Of a stretch of 64,000 nt of DNA, positions 15,968 through 24,295 are shown piece after piece (position 1 is the first letter of the stretch; each line of letters begins with the position of its first letter). Made by a program: the position numbers and the translations under genes. The notes under the pieces were generated by a model, which ran no database searches, had not been told where the DNA came from, and saw nothing but the letters and a program-made list of their open reading frames with translations. The DNA comes from DASRDR01 sp035550795 (GTDB lineage Bacteria; Methylomirabilota; Methylomirabilia; Rokubacteriales; DASRDR01): the NCBI GenBank assembly GCA_035550795.1, contig DASZOL010000059.1:37931-101930 (forward strand). The letters run 5' to 3'.

Positions 15968-17308
15968 ATGACGCGATCAGGACGCTGGTTCCCCCTGCTT
16001 GTCGCGCTCGCCACCGTCGTGCTGGCCCTTGGCCCCGGAGCCGGCCTGGCGGAGGCAGTGGTCGAGATCCAGTGGTGGCACGCGCATACGGCAGCCCTCG
16101 GCGAGTGGGTGAACGACCTCGCCGACGGGTTCAACAAGTCGCAGTCCGAGTACAAGGTCGTCGCCGTCTACAAGGGGAGCTACCCCGAGACGATGACCGG
16201 GGCCATCGCCGCCTTCCGGGCCAGGCAGCATCCCCACATCGTCCAGGTCTTCGAGGTCGGGACGGCGACGATGATGGCCGCGAAGGGGGCGGTCAAGCCG
16301 GTCTACGAGCTGATGGCCGACGCCGGCGAGAAGTTCGACCCGACCGCCTACCTGCCGGCCGTGGCCGGCTACTACACGACCACGGACGGGCGGATGCTCT
16401 CGCTGCCCTTCAACAGCTCCACGCCAGTCTTTTACATCAACAAGAACGCCTTCAAGAAGGCCGGGCTCGATCCCGCCAGGCCCCCGCGCACGTGGCCCGA
16501 GGTGGGGGAGGCCGGGAAGAAGCTCCAGGCCGCCGGCTATTCATGCGGGTTCACCAGCGAGTGGATGGGGTGGACCCAGCTCGAGAACTTCTCCGCCTGG
16601 CACAACCTGCCGATCGCCACGAAGGCGAACGGATTCGGTGGCATGGACGCCGAGTTGCGTCTGAACAGCCCCACTCATGTCAAGCACATCCAGCAGCTCG
16701 GGGAGTGGCAGAGGACGAAGCTCTTCGACTACGGCGGCCGGCGCGGCGACAGCCGGCCGAAGTTCGTGAACGGGGAGTGCGGCATGTGGATGGGGTCCTC
16801 GGCCGCCTATGCGGCGCTGTCAAAAGAAACGAAAGGCAAGTTCGAGTTCGGTATCGGCATGCAGCCGTATTGGCCCGACGTGGCCGGCGCTCCCCAGAAC
16901 TCCATCATCGGGGGCGCCTCTCTGTGGGTGCTGGCAGGGCACAAGCCCGCCGAGTACAAGGGCGTGGCGAAGTTCTTCAGCTACCTGTCCTCGCCGGAGG
17001 TGCAGGCGGCCTCGCACCAGCGGACCGGATACCTCCCGATCACCCTGGCGGCCTACGAGCTCACGAAGAAGCAGGGGTTCTACGAGAAGAACCCGGGGAC
17101 CGACACCTCGATCCGGCAGATCAACAACAGGCCGCCCACGGAAAATTCCAAGGGGATCCGCCTGGGCAACCTTCCCCAGATCCGGGACGTCATGGACGAG
17201 GAGATGGAAGCGGTGTGGGCGGGCAAGAAGTCCGCAAAGGAGGCGCTCGACACGCTCGTGTCGCGCGGGAACGATCTCCTGCGGCAGTTCGAGCGGGCCA
17301 ACAAGTAG
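15968..17308 (+). CDS. ugpB: sn-Glycerol-3-phosphate ABC transporter, binding protein
   Basis: 446 residues. The signal peptide is MTRSGRWFPLLVALATVVLA with cleavage near GLAEA, followed by VEIQWWHAH, the start of mature UgpB proteins. Other UgpB-like blocks are FNKSQSEYKVVAVYKGSYPE, LPFNSSTPVFYINKNAF and GNLPQIRDVMDEEMEAVWAG. It captures glycerol-3-phosphate and glycerophosphodiesters in the periplasm. The ATG at 15968 has GGGAGG 9 bases upstream; a longer frame from 15884 would bury the signal peptide. A strong hairpin follows the gene, before ugpA. Next to glpD, ugpA and ugpE the assignment is secure. Confidence 0.94.
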   Translation: MTRSGRWFPLLVALATVVLALGPGAGLAEAVVEIQWWHAHTAALGEWVNDLADGFNKSQSEYKVVAVYKGSYPETMTGAIAAFRARQHPHIVQVFEVGTATMMAAKGAVKPVYELMADAGEKFDPTAYLPAVAGYYTTTDGRMLSLPFNSSTPVFYINKNAFKKAGLDPARPPRTWPEVGEAGKKLQAAGYSCGFTSEWMGWTQLENFSAWHNLPIATKANGFGGMDAELRLNSPTHVKHIQQLGEWQRTKLFDYGGRRGDSRPKFVNGECGMWMGSSAAYAALSKETKGKFEFGIGMQPYWPDVAGAPQNSIIGGASLWVLAGHKPAEYKGVAKFFSYLSSPEVQAASHQRTGYLPITLAAYELTKKQGFYEKNPGTDTSIRQINNRPPTENSKGIRLGNLPQIRDVMDEEMEAVWAGKKSAKEALDTLVSRGNDLLRQFERANK

Positions 17309-17318
17309 CCGCGTGATC

Positions 17319-17358
17319 GGGCGCGGGCCCATCGCCTCACGGGGCGCGGCCCGCGCCC
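17319..17358 (+). terminator. Intercistronic hairpin between ugpB and ugpA
   Basis: GGGCGCGGGCC (17319-17329) and GGCCCGCGCCC (17348-17358) form a perfect 11-bp stem with an 18-base loop. Such hairpins after binding-protein genes commonly keep that mRNA segment stable or reduce read-through, so that binding protein exceeds permease. Confidence 0.6.
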
Positions 17359-17366
17359 GCTGACCC

Positions 17367-18248
17367 GTGCACAAGCGCGTCGTCTTCCAGCACCGGATCC
17401 TGCCGTACGTGCTTGTCGCCCCCCAGCTCCTGATCACACTCGTCTTCTTCATCTGGCCGGCCGCGCAGGCGCTCTTCCAGTCCGTCCTGCTCGAGGACGC
17501 CTTCGGGCTGTCGACCCGCTTCGTCTGGCTGGAGAACTTCCAGCGATTGTTCGGGGATCCCAACTACCTGAACGCGTCGCGCGTCACCCTGGTCTTTGCG
17601 GTGGCGACCGCCACCCTGGCGATGAGCCTGGGCCTCCTGCTTGCCACGATGGCGGATCGCGTGCTCAAGGGCGCGACGGGCTACCGGACGCTCCTGATGT
17701 CGCCCTACGCGGTGGCGCCGGCGGTGGCCGGCGTGCTCTGGCTGTTCATGTTCAACCCGGTGGTCGGCATCGTGGCCCATCTCCTGCGCGGGCTCGGCTA
17801 CACGTGGAACCACCAGCTCAACGGCGGCCAGGCGCTGCTCCTGGTCATCATCGCCGCCGCCTGGAAGCAGATCAGCTACAACTTCCTCTTCTTCCTCGCC
17901 GGGCTCCAGGCCGTCCCCCGGTCGGTGATCGAGGCGGCCGCGGTGGATGGCGCGGGCCCCGCGACGCGATTCTGGCGGATCGTCTTTCCGCTCCTGTCGC
18001 CGACGACCTTCTTCCTGGTCGTCGTGAACGTGGTGTACGCCTTCATCGAGACCTTCGGGATCATCCACACGGTCACCTCGGGCGGCCCGGCCAAGGCAAC
18101 CGAGACTCTCGTCTACAAGGTGTTCAACGACGGCTTCATCGGACTCGACCTGGGCGGCTCGGCGGCGCAGTCGGTCGTCCTCATGGCCATCGTCATCGGG
18201 CTCACGGTGGCCCAGTTCCGCTACCTCGAGCGCCGGGTCCAGTACTAG
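17367..18248 (+). CDS. ugpA: sn-Glycerol-3-phosphate ABC transporter, permease UgpA
   Basis: 293 residues with six predicted helices. It starts VVFQHRILPYVLVAPQL, as in UgpA, and contains the cytoplasmic EAA loop EAAAVDGAGPATRFWRIVFP that docks the ATPase. The C-terminal part has TSGGPAKATETLVYKVF and ends FRYLERRVQY, very like UgpA of Proteobacteria. The start is GTG at 17367. It forms the membrane channel with UgpE, which begins two bases after its stop. Confidence 0.94.
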   Translation: MHKRVVFQHRILPYVLVAPQLLITLVFFIWPAAQALFQSVLLEDAFGLSTRFVWLENFQRLFGDPNYLNASRVTLVFAVATATLAMSLGLLLATMADRVLKGATGYRTLLMSPYAVAPAVAGVLWLFMFNPVVGIVAHLLRGLGYTWNHQLNGGQALLLVIIAAAWKQISYNFLFFLAGLQAVPRSVIEAAAVDGAGPATRFWRIVFPLLSPTTFFLVVVNVVYAFIETFGIIHTVTSGGPAKATETLVYKVFNDGFIGLDLGGSAAQSVVLMAIVIGLTVAQFRYLERRVQY

Positions 18249-18250
18249 CC

Positions 18251-19096
18251 TTGGTCGAGCGCCGGCCGGCCTGGACCCTCGTCACGCACGCGGTGCTGAT
18301 CATCGGCATCCTCGTCGTGGCGTTTCCCGTGTACGTGAGCCTCGTCGCCTCGACCCATACCGCGGAAGATCTCGTGGGCAAGGTGCCGCTCTGGTTCGGT
18401 GACCGCTTCCTCGAGAACTACCGAACGGTCCTCGGCACGGGCATGCGGGCGGCCGGCCCGACGCCGGTGGGCGTCATGATCTGGAACAGTCTCGTGATGG
18501 CGGTGACCATCGCGGTCGGCAAGATCGTGATCTCCATCCTCTCAGCCTACGCGATCGTCTACTTCCGCTTCCCGCTCCGCATGGTGTGCTTCTGGATGAT
18601 CTTCCTGACGCTCATGCTGCCGGTCGAGGTGCGAATCATGCCCACCTTCAAGGTGGTCGCCGATCTGGGGCTCCTCAACACGTTCGCCGGCCTGACGATC
18701 CCGCTCATCGCCTCGGCCACCGCGACGTTCCTCTTCCGGCAATTCTTCCTGACCGTCCCCGACGAGCTGCTGGAAGCCGCTCGCATCGACGGGGCGGGCC
18801 CGGTGCGCTTCTTCGCCGCCATCCTGGTGCCCCTGTCCCGGACGAACATCGCGGCGCTGTTTGTGATCCTGTTCATCTTCGGGTGGAACCAGTACTTGTG
18901 GCCGCTCCTCATGACGACCCAGGAGGGTATGTACACGGTCGTTCTGGGCATCAAGCGCATGACCGCGGCTGCCGAGGCGGCGTCGAACTGGAACCTCGTG
19001 ATGGCGACGGCGATGCTGGCCATGGTGCCGCCGGTGACCATCGTGGTCCTGATGCAGCGCTGGTTCATCAAGGGCCTGATCGAGACCGAGAAATGA
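18251..19096 (+). CDS. ugpE: sn-Glycerol-3-phosphate ABC transporter, permease UgpE (TTG start)
   Basis: 281 residues, the same length as I recall for E. coli UgpE, with the same N-terminal pattern (VERRPAWTLVTHAVLIIGI versus IENRPWLTI). That places the start at a TTG codon two bases after the ugpA stop; no ATG or GTG lies nearby in frame. Six helices are predicted. Diagnostic stretches are FWMIFLTLMLPVEVRIMPT, the EAA loop EAARIDGAGPVRFF and FIFGWNQYLWPLLM. The stop overlaps the next lipoprotein gene (ATGA). No UgpC ATPase lies next to it; the ATPase must come from elsewhere. Confidence 0.94.
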   Translation: MVERRPAWTLVTHAVLIIGILVVAFPVYVSLVASTHTAEDLVGKVPLWFGDRFLENYRTVLGTGMRAAGPTPVGVMIWNSLVMAVTIAVGKIVISILSAYAIVYFRFPLRMVCFWMIFLTLMLPVEVRIMPTFKVVADLGLLNTFAGLTIPLIASATATFLFRQFFLTVPDELLEAARIDGAGPVRFFAAILVPLSRTNIAALFVILFIFGWNQYLWPLLMTTQEGMYTVVLGIKRMTAAAEAASNWNLVMATAMLAMVPPVTIVVLMQRWFIKGLIETEK

Positions 19097-19728
19097 CGCG
19101 GCTACGAGGGGACCGGATCGGCGTCCTCGGCGTCCTGGCCGCCGCCGCCCTCCTGGCGGTGGGCTGTGCCGCCGGCTCGTCGAAGCAGGCCGAGGAGCAG
19201 GAGAGCATCCCGCGTCCCGAGTGGCGGGTCGGCGACCGGTGGGTCTTCAAGCGCACCGCCCTCACCGGCGCGACGGCCGTGGTCACGCACCAGGTCGCCG
19301 CCGCGATGACGGAAGGCTACAGCGTCCGGGTCCTGGGGCTCGCCTCGGAGGTGACGCGGCAGTGGACGCACGACCTCCACTTGATCCAGGAGACGCTCGG
19401 GGACGGGAGGCTCGTCCGCTACGACCCGCCCGCCTCGTTCTTCACGTGGCCGCTCAAGCCCGGGGACACGTGGGAGCAGGAGTTCCAGTACACGGACGGG
19501 CGGAACGACGGCCGGTACGCCAACATCTGGAAGGTCGCCGCGACGATCGAGCCGATCGACACCGTCGCGGGCCGGTTCTACACGCTTCGCGTGGAGCGCT
19601 GGAGCGGATCGCAGCGGCTCGAGGCCTACTGGTACAGTCCCCGGATCCGATACTGGGTCCGGCTGGAGGACTATCTCCGTGGCTACGTGGAAGAGCTGGT
19701 GGAGGTCCGGTCGTGGTCGGGGTCGTGA
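19093..19728 (+). CDS. Putative lipoprotein of unknown function in the ugp cluster
   Basis: 211 residues. The N-terminus has a basic start, a hydrophobic stretch and a lipobox ending LLAVGC, so it should be a lipid-anchored periplasmic protein. The rest is rich in aromatic and charged residues (WRVGDRWVFKRT, FTWPLKPGDTWEQEF, YWYSPRIRYWVRLE), suggesting a beta-rich fold; I do not recognise the family with certainty. It starts inside the ugpE stop codon and precedes the phosphodiesterase gene, so a role in glycerophosphodiester or lipid handling is possible but unproven. Confidence 0.75.
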   Translation: MTRLRGDRIGVLGVLAAAALLAVGCAAGSSKQAEEQESIPRPEWRVGDRWVFKRTALTGATAVVTHQVAAAMTEGYSVRVLGLASEVTRQWTHDLHLIQETLGDGRLVRYDPPASFFTWPLKPGDTWEQEFQYTDGRNDGRYANIWKVAATIEPIDTVAGRFYTLRVERWSGSQRLEAYWYSPRIRYWVRLEDYLRGYVEELVEVRSWSGS

Positions 19729-19765
19729 TGACCGGCGAGGCGATCGGGCACGCGCCGGGATCGCC

Positions 19766-20566
19766 GTGGTCTTGGCCGGCATCCTGCTGATGGCCTCCGC
19801 GCCGCCGGCCGGCAGCACCGCGGGGCGGCCGGCCATCGCCGCGCACCGCGGGGGCGCGCGCCTCTGGCCGGAGAACAGCCTCACGGCGTTCCGTGGCGCG
19901 CTCGGGCTCAAGGCTGACCTCGTCGAGCTGGACGTCCACCAGACGCGTGACGGCGAGGTGGTCGTGGTCCACGACCCCACCCTCGAGCGGACCACGACAG
20001 GGCGCGGCGCCGTCCGCGACCTCACGTGGGCCGAGCTCGCCGCCGTCACGGTGCGCGGGACCGCCGAGGAGCGGCTGCCCCGGCTCGCGGAGGTCCTGGC
20101 GCTCCTCCAGCCCGCGCCCGCGGGCCTCCTTCTCGAGATCAAGGCGGGACCCGGAGGAGACCGATATCCTGGCATCGAGGAGCGTGTGCTGGGGCTCGTG
20201 GAGGCCGCGGGCCTCGCCCCCCGGACGACGGTGATGGCGTTCGACTGGAGGATCCTCGAGCGCCTCCGCGCGCTTTCCATGTCGATCCGGCTGACGGGAC
20301 TCCTTTCCCAGCGCGGGGCCGAGCGGTTGGGCGGCATCGGGTCGGCGGCCCTGCGGCTCCGTGCGCTCGGCGTCAACGATCTCGGAATCGAGCAGACGCT
20401 GCTCACGCCCGCGGCGGTCAGTGCCGCGCGCGACGCCGGGCTCTCGATCGGGGTGTGGACGGTGAACGAGCCGGAGGAGCTCCGCCGGGCGCTCGCGGCG
20501 GGCGTGGACTACGTCACGACCGACCGGCCGGACCTCGCCCTCCGGCTGCGTGACGCGCCGCCCTGA
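19766..20566 (+). CDS. Glycerophosphodiester phosphodiesterase (UgpQ/GlpQ-like)
   Basis: About 266 residues. Catalytic motifs of the GDPD TIM barrel are visible: the HR pair in IAAHRGGARLWPENS, the metal ligands in VELDVHQTRDG and the second His in VVVHDPTLERTT. The C-terminal blocks IGVWTVNEPEE and YVTTDRPDLA are typical. It splits deacylated phospholipids into glycerol-3-phosphate and an alcohol. GTG at 19766 gives a hydrophobic, signal-like N-terminus with little charge. The only other upstream start (GTG 19679) overlaps the lipoprotein by 50 bases and gives atypical codons, so I reject it, though it would supply arginines for a signal peptide. Location, periplasmic or cytoplasmic, therefore stays open. 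Confidence 0.9.
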   Translation: MVLAGILLMASAPPAGSTAGRPAIAAHRGGARLWPENSLTAFRGALGLKADLVELDVHQTRDGEVVVVHDPTLERTTTGRGAVRDLTWAELAAVTVRGTAEERLPRLAEVLALLQPAPAGLLLEIKAGPGGDRYPGIEERVLGLVEAAGLAPRTTVMAFDWRILERLRALSMSIRLTGLLSQRGAERLGGIGSAALRLRALGVNDLGIEQTLLTPAAVSAARDAGLSIGVWTVNEPEELRRALAAGVDYVTTDRPDLALRLRDAPP

Positions 20567-20594
20567 CGACGCGGCCGCAGCTCCCCGGCGCGCC

Positions 20595-22112
20595 GTGACC
20601 GCGGTCCTGGCGCTCGATCAGGGGACCACCGGGTCGACCGCGCTCGTCGTGGGCGACGACGGAACCGTCCTCGGGCGCGGCTACCGCGAGCTCCCCCAGT
20701 ACTACCCGCAGCCCGGCTGGGTCGAGCACGACCCGGCCGAGATCTGGACGACGCAGCTCGACGCCGCCCGGACGGCGCTCGCCGCGGCGCGGGTCCCCCC
20801 CCGGGACGTGGTGGCGATCGGCATCGCGAACCAGCGGGAGACCACGCTCCTCTGGGACCGACGAACGGGCGTGCCGGTCCACCGCGCGATCGTCTGGCAG
20901 TGCCGCCGGTCGGCGCCCCTCTGCGAGCGGCTCCGGGCCGATGGGCTCGAGCCGCTCGTCCGCGCCCGCACCGGGCTCGTCCTGGACGCCTACTTCTCGG
21001 GAACCAAGATCGCGTGGCTCCTCGACGCCCGGCCCGAACTCCGCGAGCGGGCGCGCCGGGGCGAGCTCGCCTTCGGCACCGTCGACACCTGGCTCCTCTG
21101 GCAGCTCACCGGCGGGCGTGTCCACGCGACCGATCCCTCGAACGCCTCGCGGACGCTCTGCTTCGACATCCGGCACCTGGACTGGGATGCGGAGCTGATC
21201 CGGCACCTCGGCATCCCGCGCGAGGTCTTTCCAGCGGTGCGGCCCTCGGCGGGGGTCTTCGGCGAGACGATCGCCCGGGAGGGGCTGCCGGCCGGCATCC
21301 CGGTGGCGGGCATCGCCGGCGACCAGCAGGCGGCCCTCTTCGGGCAAGGGGCGATGGCCCCCGGGGAGGCGAAGAACACGTACGGGACGGGGTGCTTTCT
21401 GCTCCTCAACACGGGCTCGACGCCCGTTGCGTCCAATTCCGGCCTCCTCACCACGGTGGCCTGGTCCCTCCCGTCCGTCGGGGCCGGCTCCCCCGCCGTG
21501 TCGTACGCCCTCGAGGGCGCGATCTTCGTGGCCGGCGCGGCCGTCCAGTGGCTGCGGGACGGGCTGGGCCTGATCGGGACGGCCGCCGAGACCGAGGCCC
21601 TGGCCCGCTCGGTCGCGGACACCGGCGGCGTCTACCTCGTGCCCGCCTTCGTGGGCCTCGGCGCCCCTTACTGGGACATGTACGCGCGGGGAACCCTGGT
21701 CGGGCTCACGCGCGGGACGACGCGCGCCCACGTCGCGCGAGCGACGCTCGAGGCCATCGCGTATCAGACTCGCGACGTGCTCGACGTGATGGCCTCGGAG
21801 GCGGGGCGACTGCCCGCAGAGCTCAGGGTCGACGGCGGCGCGACGGAGAACGATTTCCTCTGTCAATTCCAGGCCGACGTGCTTGGCCTGCCGATCCTGC
21901 GACCGCGGATTCGCGAGACGACCGGGGTCGGGGCTGCCTACCTGGCCGGGCTCGGCGTCGGCCTCTGGCCCAGACCCGAGGTGCTTCGCGACCTCTGGCG
22001 GCTCGACCGGGCCTTTGAGCCCTCCATGCCCGCCGAGCGCCGCGCGGCGCTCTACGCCGGCTGGCAGCGCGCTGTTGATCGCGCCCGGGGCTGGGCCCGC
22101 GAGGGGGACTGA
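20595..22112 (+). CDS. glpK: Glycerol kinase
   Basis: 505 residues, the usual GlpK length. FGGY-kinase signatures are VLALDQGTTGSTALVV at the N-terminus, YYPQPGWVEHDPAEIW, ANQRETTLLWDR, IAGDQQAALFGQ, NTYGTGCFLLLNTG and VDGGATENDFLCQFQADVLG. It phosphorylates glycerol to sn-glycerol-3-phosphate in the cytoplasm. GTG at 20595 gives the conserved short N-terminus before LDQG; GTG at 20550 would add 15 residues and overlap ugpQ. The gene closes the glycerol-3-phosphate island, and a short hairpin follows the stop. Confidence 0.95.
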   Translation: MTAVLALDQGTTGSTALVVGDDGTVLGRGYRELPQYYPQPGWVEHDPAEIWTTQLDAARTALAAARVPPRDVVAIGIANQRETTLLWDRRTGVPVHRAIVWQCRRSAPLCERLRADGLEPLVRARTGLVLDAYFSGTKIAWLLDARPELRERARRGELAFGTVDTWLLWQLTGGRVHATDPSNASRTLCFDIRHLDWDAELIRHLGIPREVFPAVRPSAGVFGETIAREGLPAGIPVAGIAGDQQAALFGQGAMAPGEAKNTYGTGCFLLLNTGSTPVASNSGLLTTVAWSLPSVGAGSPAVSYALEGAIFVAGAAVQWLRDGLGLIGTAAETEALARSVADTGGVYLVPAFVGLGAPYWDMYARGTLVGLTRGTTRAHVARATLEAIAYQTRDVLDVMASEAGRLPAELRVDGGATENDFLCQFQADVLGLPILRPRIRETTGVGAAYLAGLGVGLWPRPEVLRDLWRLDRAFEPSMPAERRAALYAGWQRAVDRARGWAREGD

Positions 22113-22113
22113 C

Positions 22114-22132
22114 CCCCGGTCGACGATCGGGG
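22114..22132 (+). terminator. Short hairpin after glpK
   Basis: CCCCGGTC and GATCGGGG can form an 8-bp stem (one G-T pair) with a 3-base loop directly after the glpK stop. It is weak and lacks a T-run. Confidence 0.35.
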
Positions 22133-22196
22133 ATTCCGTCGGGGTGGCGGGAGTGTTACCGTCTTGTGACGCCGAACGCGAAAGAGGGAGGGAACC

Positions 22197-23309
22197 GTGT
22201 CCTACATCGCCGTCGTGCTCACGCTCGTCGCGCTGTTCGTCCCAGCCCCTGCCACCGCCCAGGCAGCGATCGAGGACGAGCTGGTTCTCCAGACCCCGGT
22301 GTCGAAGTTCGTGGTGGACGCCGCGCTCAAGGCCTTCGCGGACTACGCGAAGGAGAAGTGGAACGTGAGCGTCAAGACGAACGCCCAGTACGCCGGGACG
22401 CCGGTCTCCTACGGCCGGATCGTCGAGTGGAAGGGGAAGCCCGAGGCCGACATCTTCTGGGGGGGTGAGTCGGCGCTCTTCGACAAGCTCGCGGAGCAGA
22501 AGCTCCTGGTCAAGCACGAGCTGCCGAAGGAGTCCGTCGACGCGATCCCGGCCGGCCTCGGCAAGCCCAAGCCCATTCCGCTCAAGGACCCCGCCGGGTT
22601 CTGGGTGGGAACGGCGCTCGAGCCGTACGGGCTGGTCTACCATCCGCGGCTCCTCCGGCGGCTCGGCGCCCCGGAGCCGAAGGACTGGGAAGACCTCCTG
22701 CACCCGAAGCTCAAGGGCAACGTCGCGCAGTGCGCGCCCACCCGCTCCTCGTCGAGCCACGCGACGTACGAGATCATGCTCCAGAGCCGGGGCGAGCAGC
22801 CCGGCTGGGAGTGGCTCAAGCGACTCGGCGGCAACACCGGGATCTTCACGGCCCGGAGCCGCGACGTGCCGTCGGTCGTGGCCAAGGGCGAGTTCGCGGC
22901 CGGTTTCGCGGTGCCGTCCTACATGGCGTTCGAGGAAGTGCTGGCGGGGTTCGACATCAAGTTCGTGGCGCCGAAGAACGCCTTCGTGACCCCCGAGCCG
23001 ATGGCGATCCTGGCGGGCGCGAAGCATCCCCGGGCGGCGCGGGCGTTCGTCGAGTTCCTGCTGACGGAGCGCGGCCAGCGCGTGTTCATGGAGCGCGGCC
23101 TCTTCCCGATCACGCCGAAGTACAAGGTCCAGGGGCCGCCGGGCTCGGTGGCCGAGAAGGCCGTGGAATTCACGGGGGGGGTGCGCTCCTACTTCGAGAC
23201 GGAGACGACGAACGTCTACGACGACGACATCGCCCAGAAGCGCTACCAGGAGGTGAACGAGCGGTTCCGGAAGGAGATCGAAGCCAACTGGGACCAGCTC
23301 AAGAAGTAG
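22197..23309 (+). CDS. Iron-type ABC transporter substrate-binding protein
   Basis: 370 residues. A short signal peptide (AVVLTLVALFVPAPATAQA) precedes a type II periplasmic binding fold. Blocks such as ADIFWGGESALFDKL, GFWVGTALEPYGLVYHP, DWEDLLHPKLKGNVAQC and VPSVVAKGEFAAGFAV are those of the AfuA/FbpA/phosphonate-binding cluster. GTG at 22197 has GAGGGAGGG upstream. With the ATPase and fused permease downstream it should deliver ferric iron or another small anion or chelate; the substrate cannot be fixed from sequence. A cytochrome c gene separates it from the other transporter genes. Confidence 0.85.
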   Translation: MSYIAVVLTLVALFVPAPATAQAAIEDELVLQTPVSKFVVDAALKAFADYAKEKWNVSVKTNAQYAGTPVSYGRIVEWKGKPEADIFWGGESALFDKLAEQKLLVKHELPKESVDAIPAGLGKPKPIPLKDPAGFWVGTALEPYGLVYHPRLLRRLGAPEPKDWEDLLHPKLKGNVAQCAPTRSSSSHATYEIMLQSRGEQPGWEWLKRLGGNTGIFTARSRDVPSVVAKGEFAAGFAVPSYMAFEEVLAGFDIKFVAPKNAFVTPEPMAILAGAKHPRAARAFVEFLLTERGQRVFMERGLFPITPKYKVQGPPGSVAEKAVEFTGGVRSYFETETTNVYDDDIAQKRYQEVNERFRKEIEANWDQLKK

Positions 23310-23358
23310 GCGCCGACCGCTGACCCGGTCATCTGGCACCCACAGGAGGATCGAATCC

Positions 23359-24243
23359 GTGCGCGTGTTGATCAGCCTCGTGAGCCTGTGCCTCGTCGCG
23401 GGGGTCGCGGTCCCCGCCGGGGCCGAGAGCCCGCTTGAGCGCGGGCGCTACCTGGTGGAGGTGCTGGGCGCCTGCGGCAACTGCCACACGCCGAAGGGGC
23501 CTGAGGGCAGCGACCTGCCCGGCAAGCACCTCGCCGGAGGCTTCCGGTACGAGGAGCCATTCGGCACCTGGATTAGCCCGAACATCACCCCGGATCCCGA
23601 GACCGGGATCGGCCAGTGGACGGACGCCCAGCTCATCCGGGCCATCCGGGAAGGGAAGCGCCCGGACGGCCGGACGCTCGGCCCCCCGATGCCGTTCGCT
23701 CTCTATCGACGGCTGGCGGACAGCGACGTGAAGGCAATGGTGATGTACCTGCGCACGGTCACGCCCGTCCGGGAGGCCGTCCCGCGAAGCCAGTACAAGA
23801 TCCCGCTCCCCGACTCCTACGGCCCGCCGGTCGGCGCCGTGCCGGACCCGCCGCGGCACGAGCCCGTCAAGTACGGCGAGTATCTGGCGGGTCCGGTGGC
23901 GCACTGCATGGAGTGCCACACCCCCTTTCTCCCCGAAGGTCGACCTGATGCGGGTCGGCTGGGCGCCGGGGGCTTCGCGTTCCGCGGCCCATGGGGGGTG
24001 AGCTACGCCGCGAACCTGACGCCGTCCGCGGAGACCGGCCTCGGAGCCTGGAAGGACGGGGAGATCGTCGCCGCCATCTACGGCGCGCGCCGGGGCGGCG
24101 GCCGGGTGCTCCCACCGATGCCGACGCAGCACTATGCCAAGGGCATCGCGGAGGAAGACCTCCGCGCGATCATCGCCTACCTCCGGTCCCTCCCGCCGAT
24201 CCGGAACAAGGTGGCGGCGCCCGAGCCTCCGAACAAGCCGTGA
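23359..24243 (+). CDS. Secreted diheme cytochrome c
   Basis: 294 residues with signal peptide MRVLISLVSLCLVAGVAVPA and two class I cytochrome c domains. Heme sites are CGNCH (about residues 39-43) and CMECH (about 181-185). The likely axial Met ligands lie in LGPPMPFALYRRL and LPPMPTQHYAKG, at equivalent places in each half, so the protein looks like an internal duplication. The start is GTG at 23359 with AGGAGG 8 bases upstream. It resembles cytochromes that serve periplasmic dehydrogenases, but no such enzyme is adjacent. It lies between the binding protein and ATPase of an ABC importer, which is unusual. Confidence 0.92.
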   Translation: MRVLISLVSLCLVAGVAVPAGAESPLERGRYLVEVLGACGNCHTPKGPEGSDLPGKHLAGGFRYEEPFGTWISPNITPDPETGIGQWTDAQLIRAIREGKRPDGRTLGPPMPFALYRRLADSDVKAMVMYLRTVTPVREAVPRSQYKIPLPDSYGPPVGAVPDPPRHEPVKYGEYLAGPVAHCMECHTPFLPEGRPDAGRLGAGGFAFRGPWGVSYAANLTPSAETGLGAWKDGEIVAAIYGARRGGGRVLPPMPTQHYAKGIAEEDLRAIIAYLRSLPPIRNKVAAPEPPNKP

Positions 24244-24245
24244 GT

Positions 24246-24273
24246 CCCGGCGGGCCTGGACCTGCCCGCCGGG
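24246..24273 (+). terminator. Hairpin between cytochrome c and ABC ATPase genes
   Basis: CCCGGCGGGC and GCCCGCCGGG form a perfect 10-bp stem with an 8-base loop immediately after the cytochrome stop. It has no T-run, so it may only reduce read-through into the transporter genes. Confidence 0.5.
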
Positions 24274-24295
24274 GTCCGGGCCCGGCGCGGGCCGC

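Noticed and set aside
19679..19765. Upstream GTG for the phosphodiesterase
   Set aside because: It would overlap the lipoprotein gene by 50 bases and uses codons (GGT, CGT) rare in this region, although it would add a charged signal-peptide start.
20514..23339. Minus-strand open frame of over 900 codons across glpK and the binding-protein gene
   Set aside because: It lies antisense to two clear genes, has no recognisable domain and consists of repeated Arg/Gly/Asp/Glu-rich sequence typical of antisense frames in GC-rich DNA.
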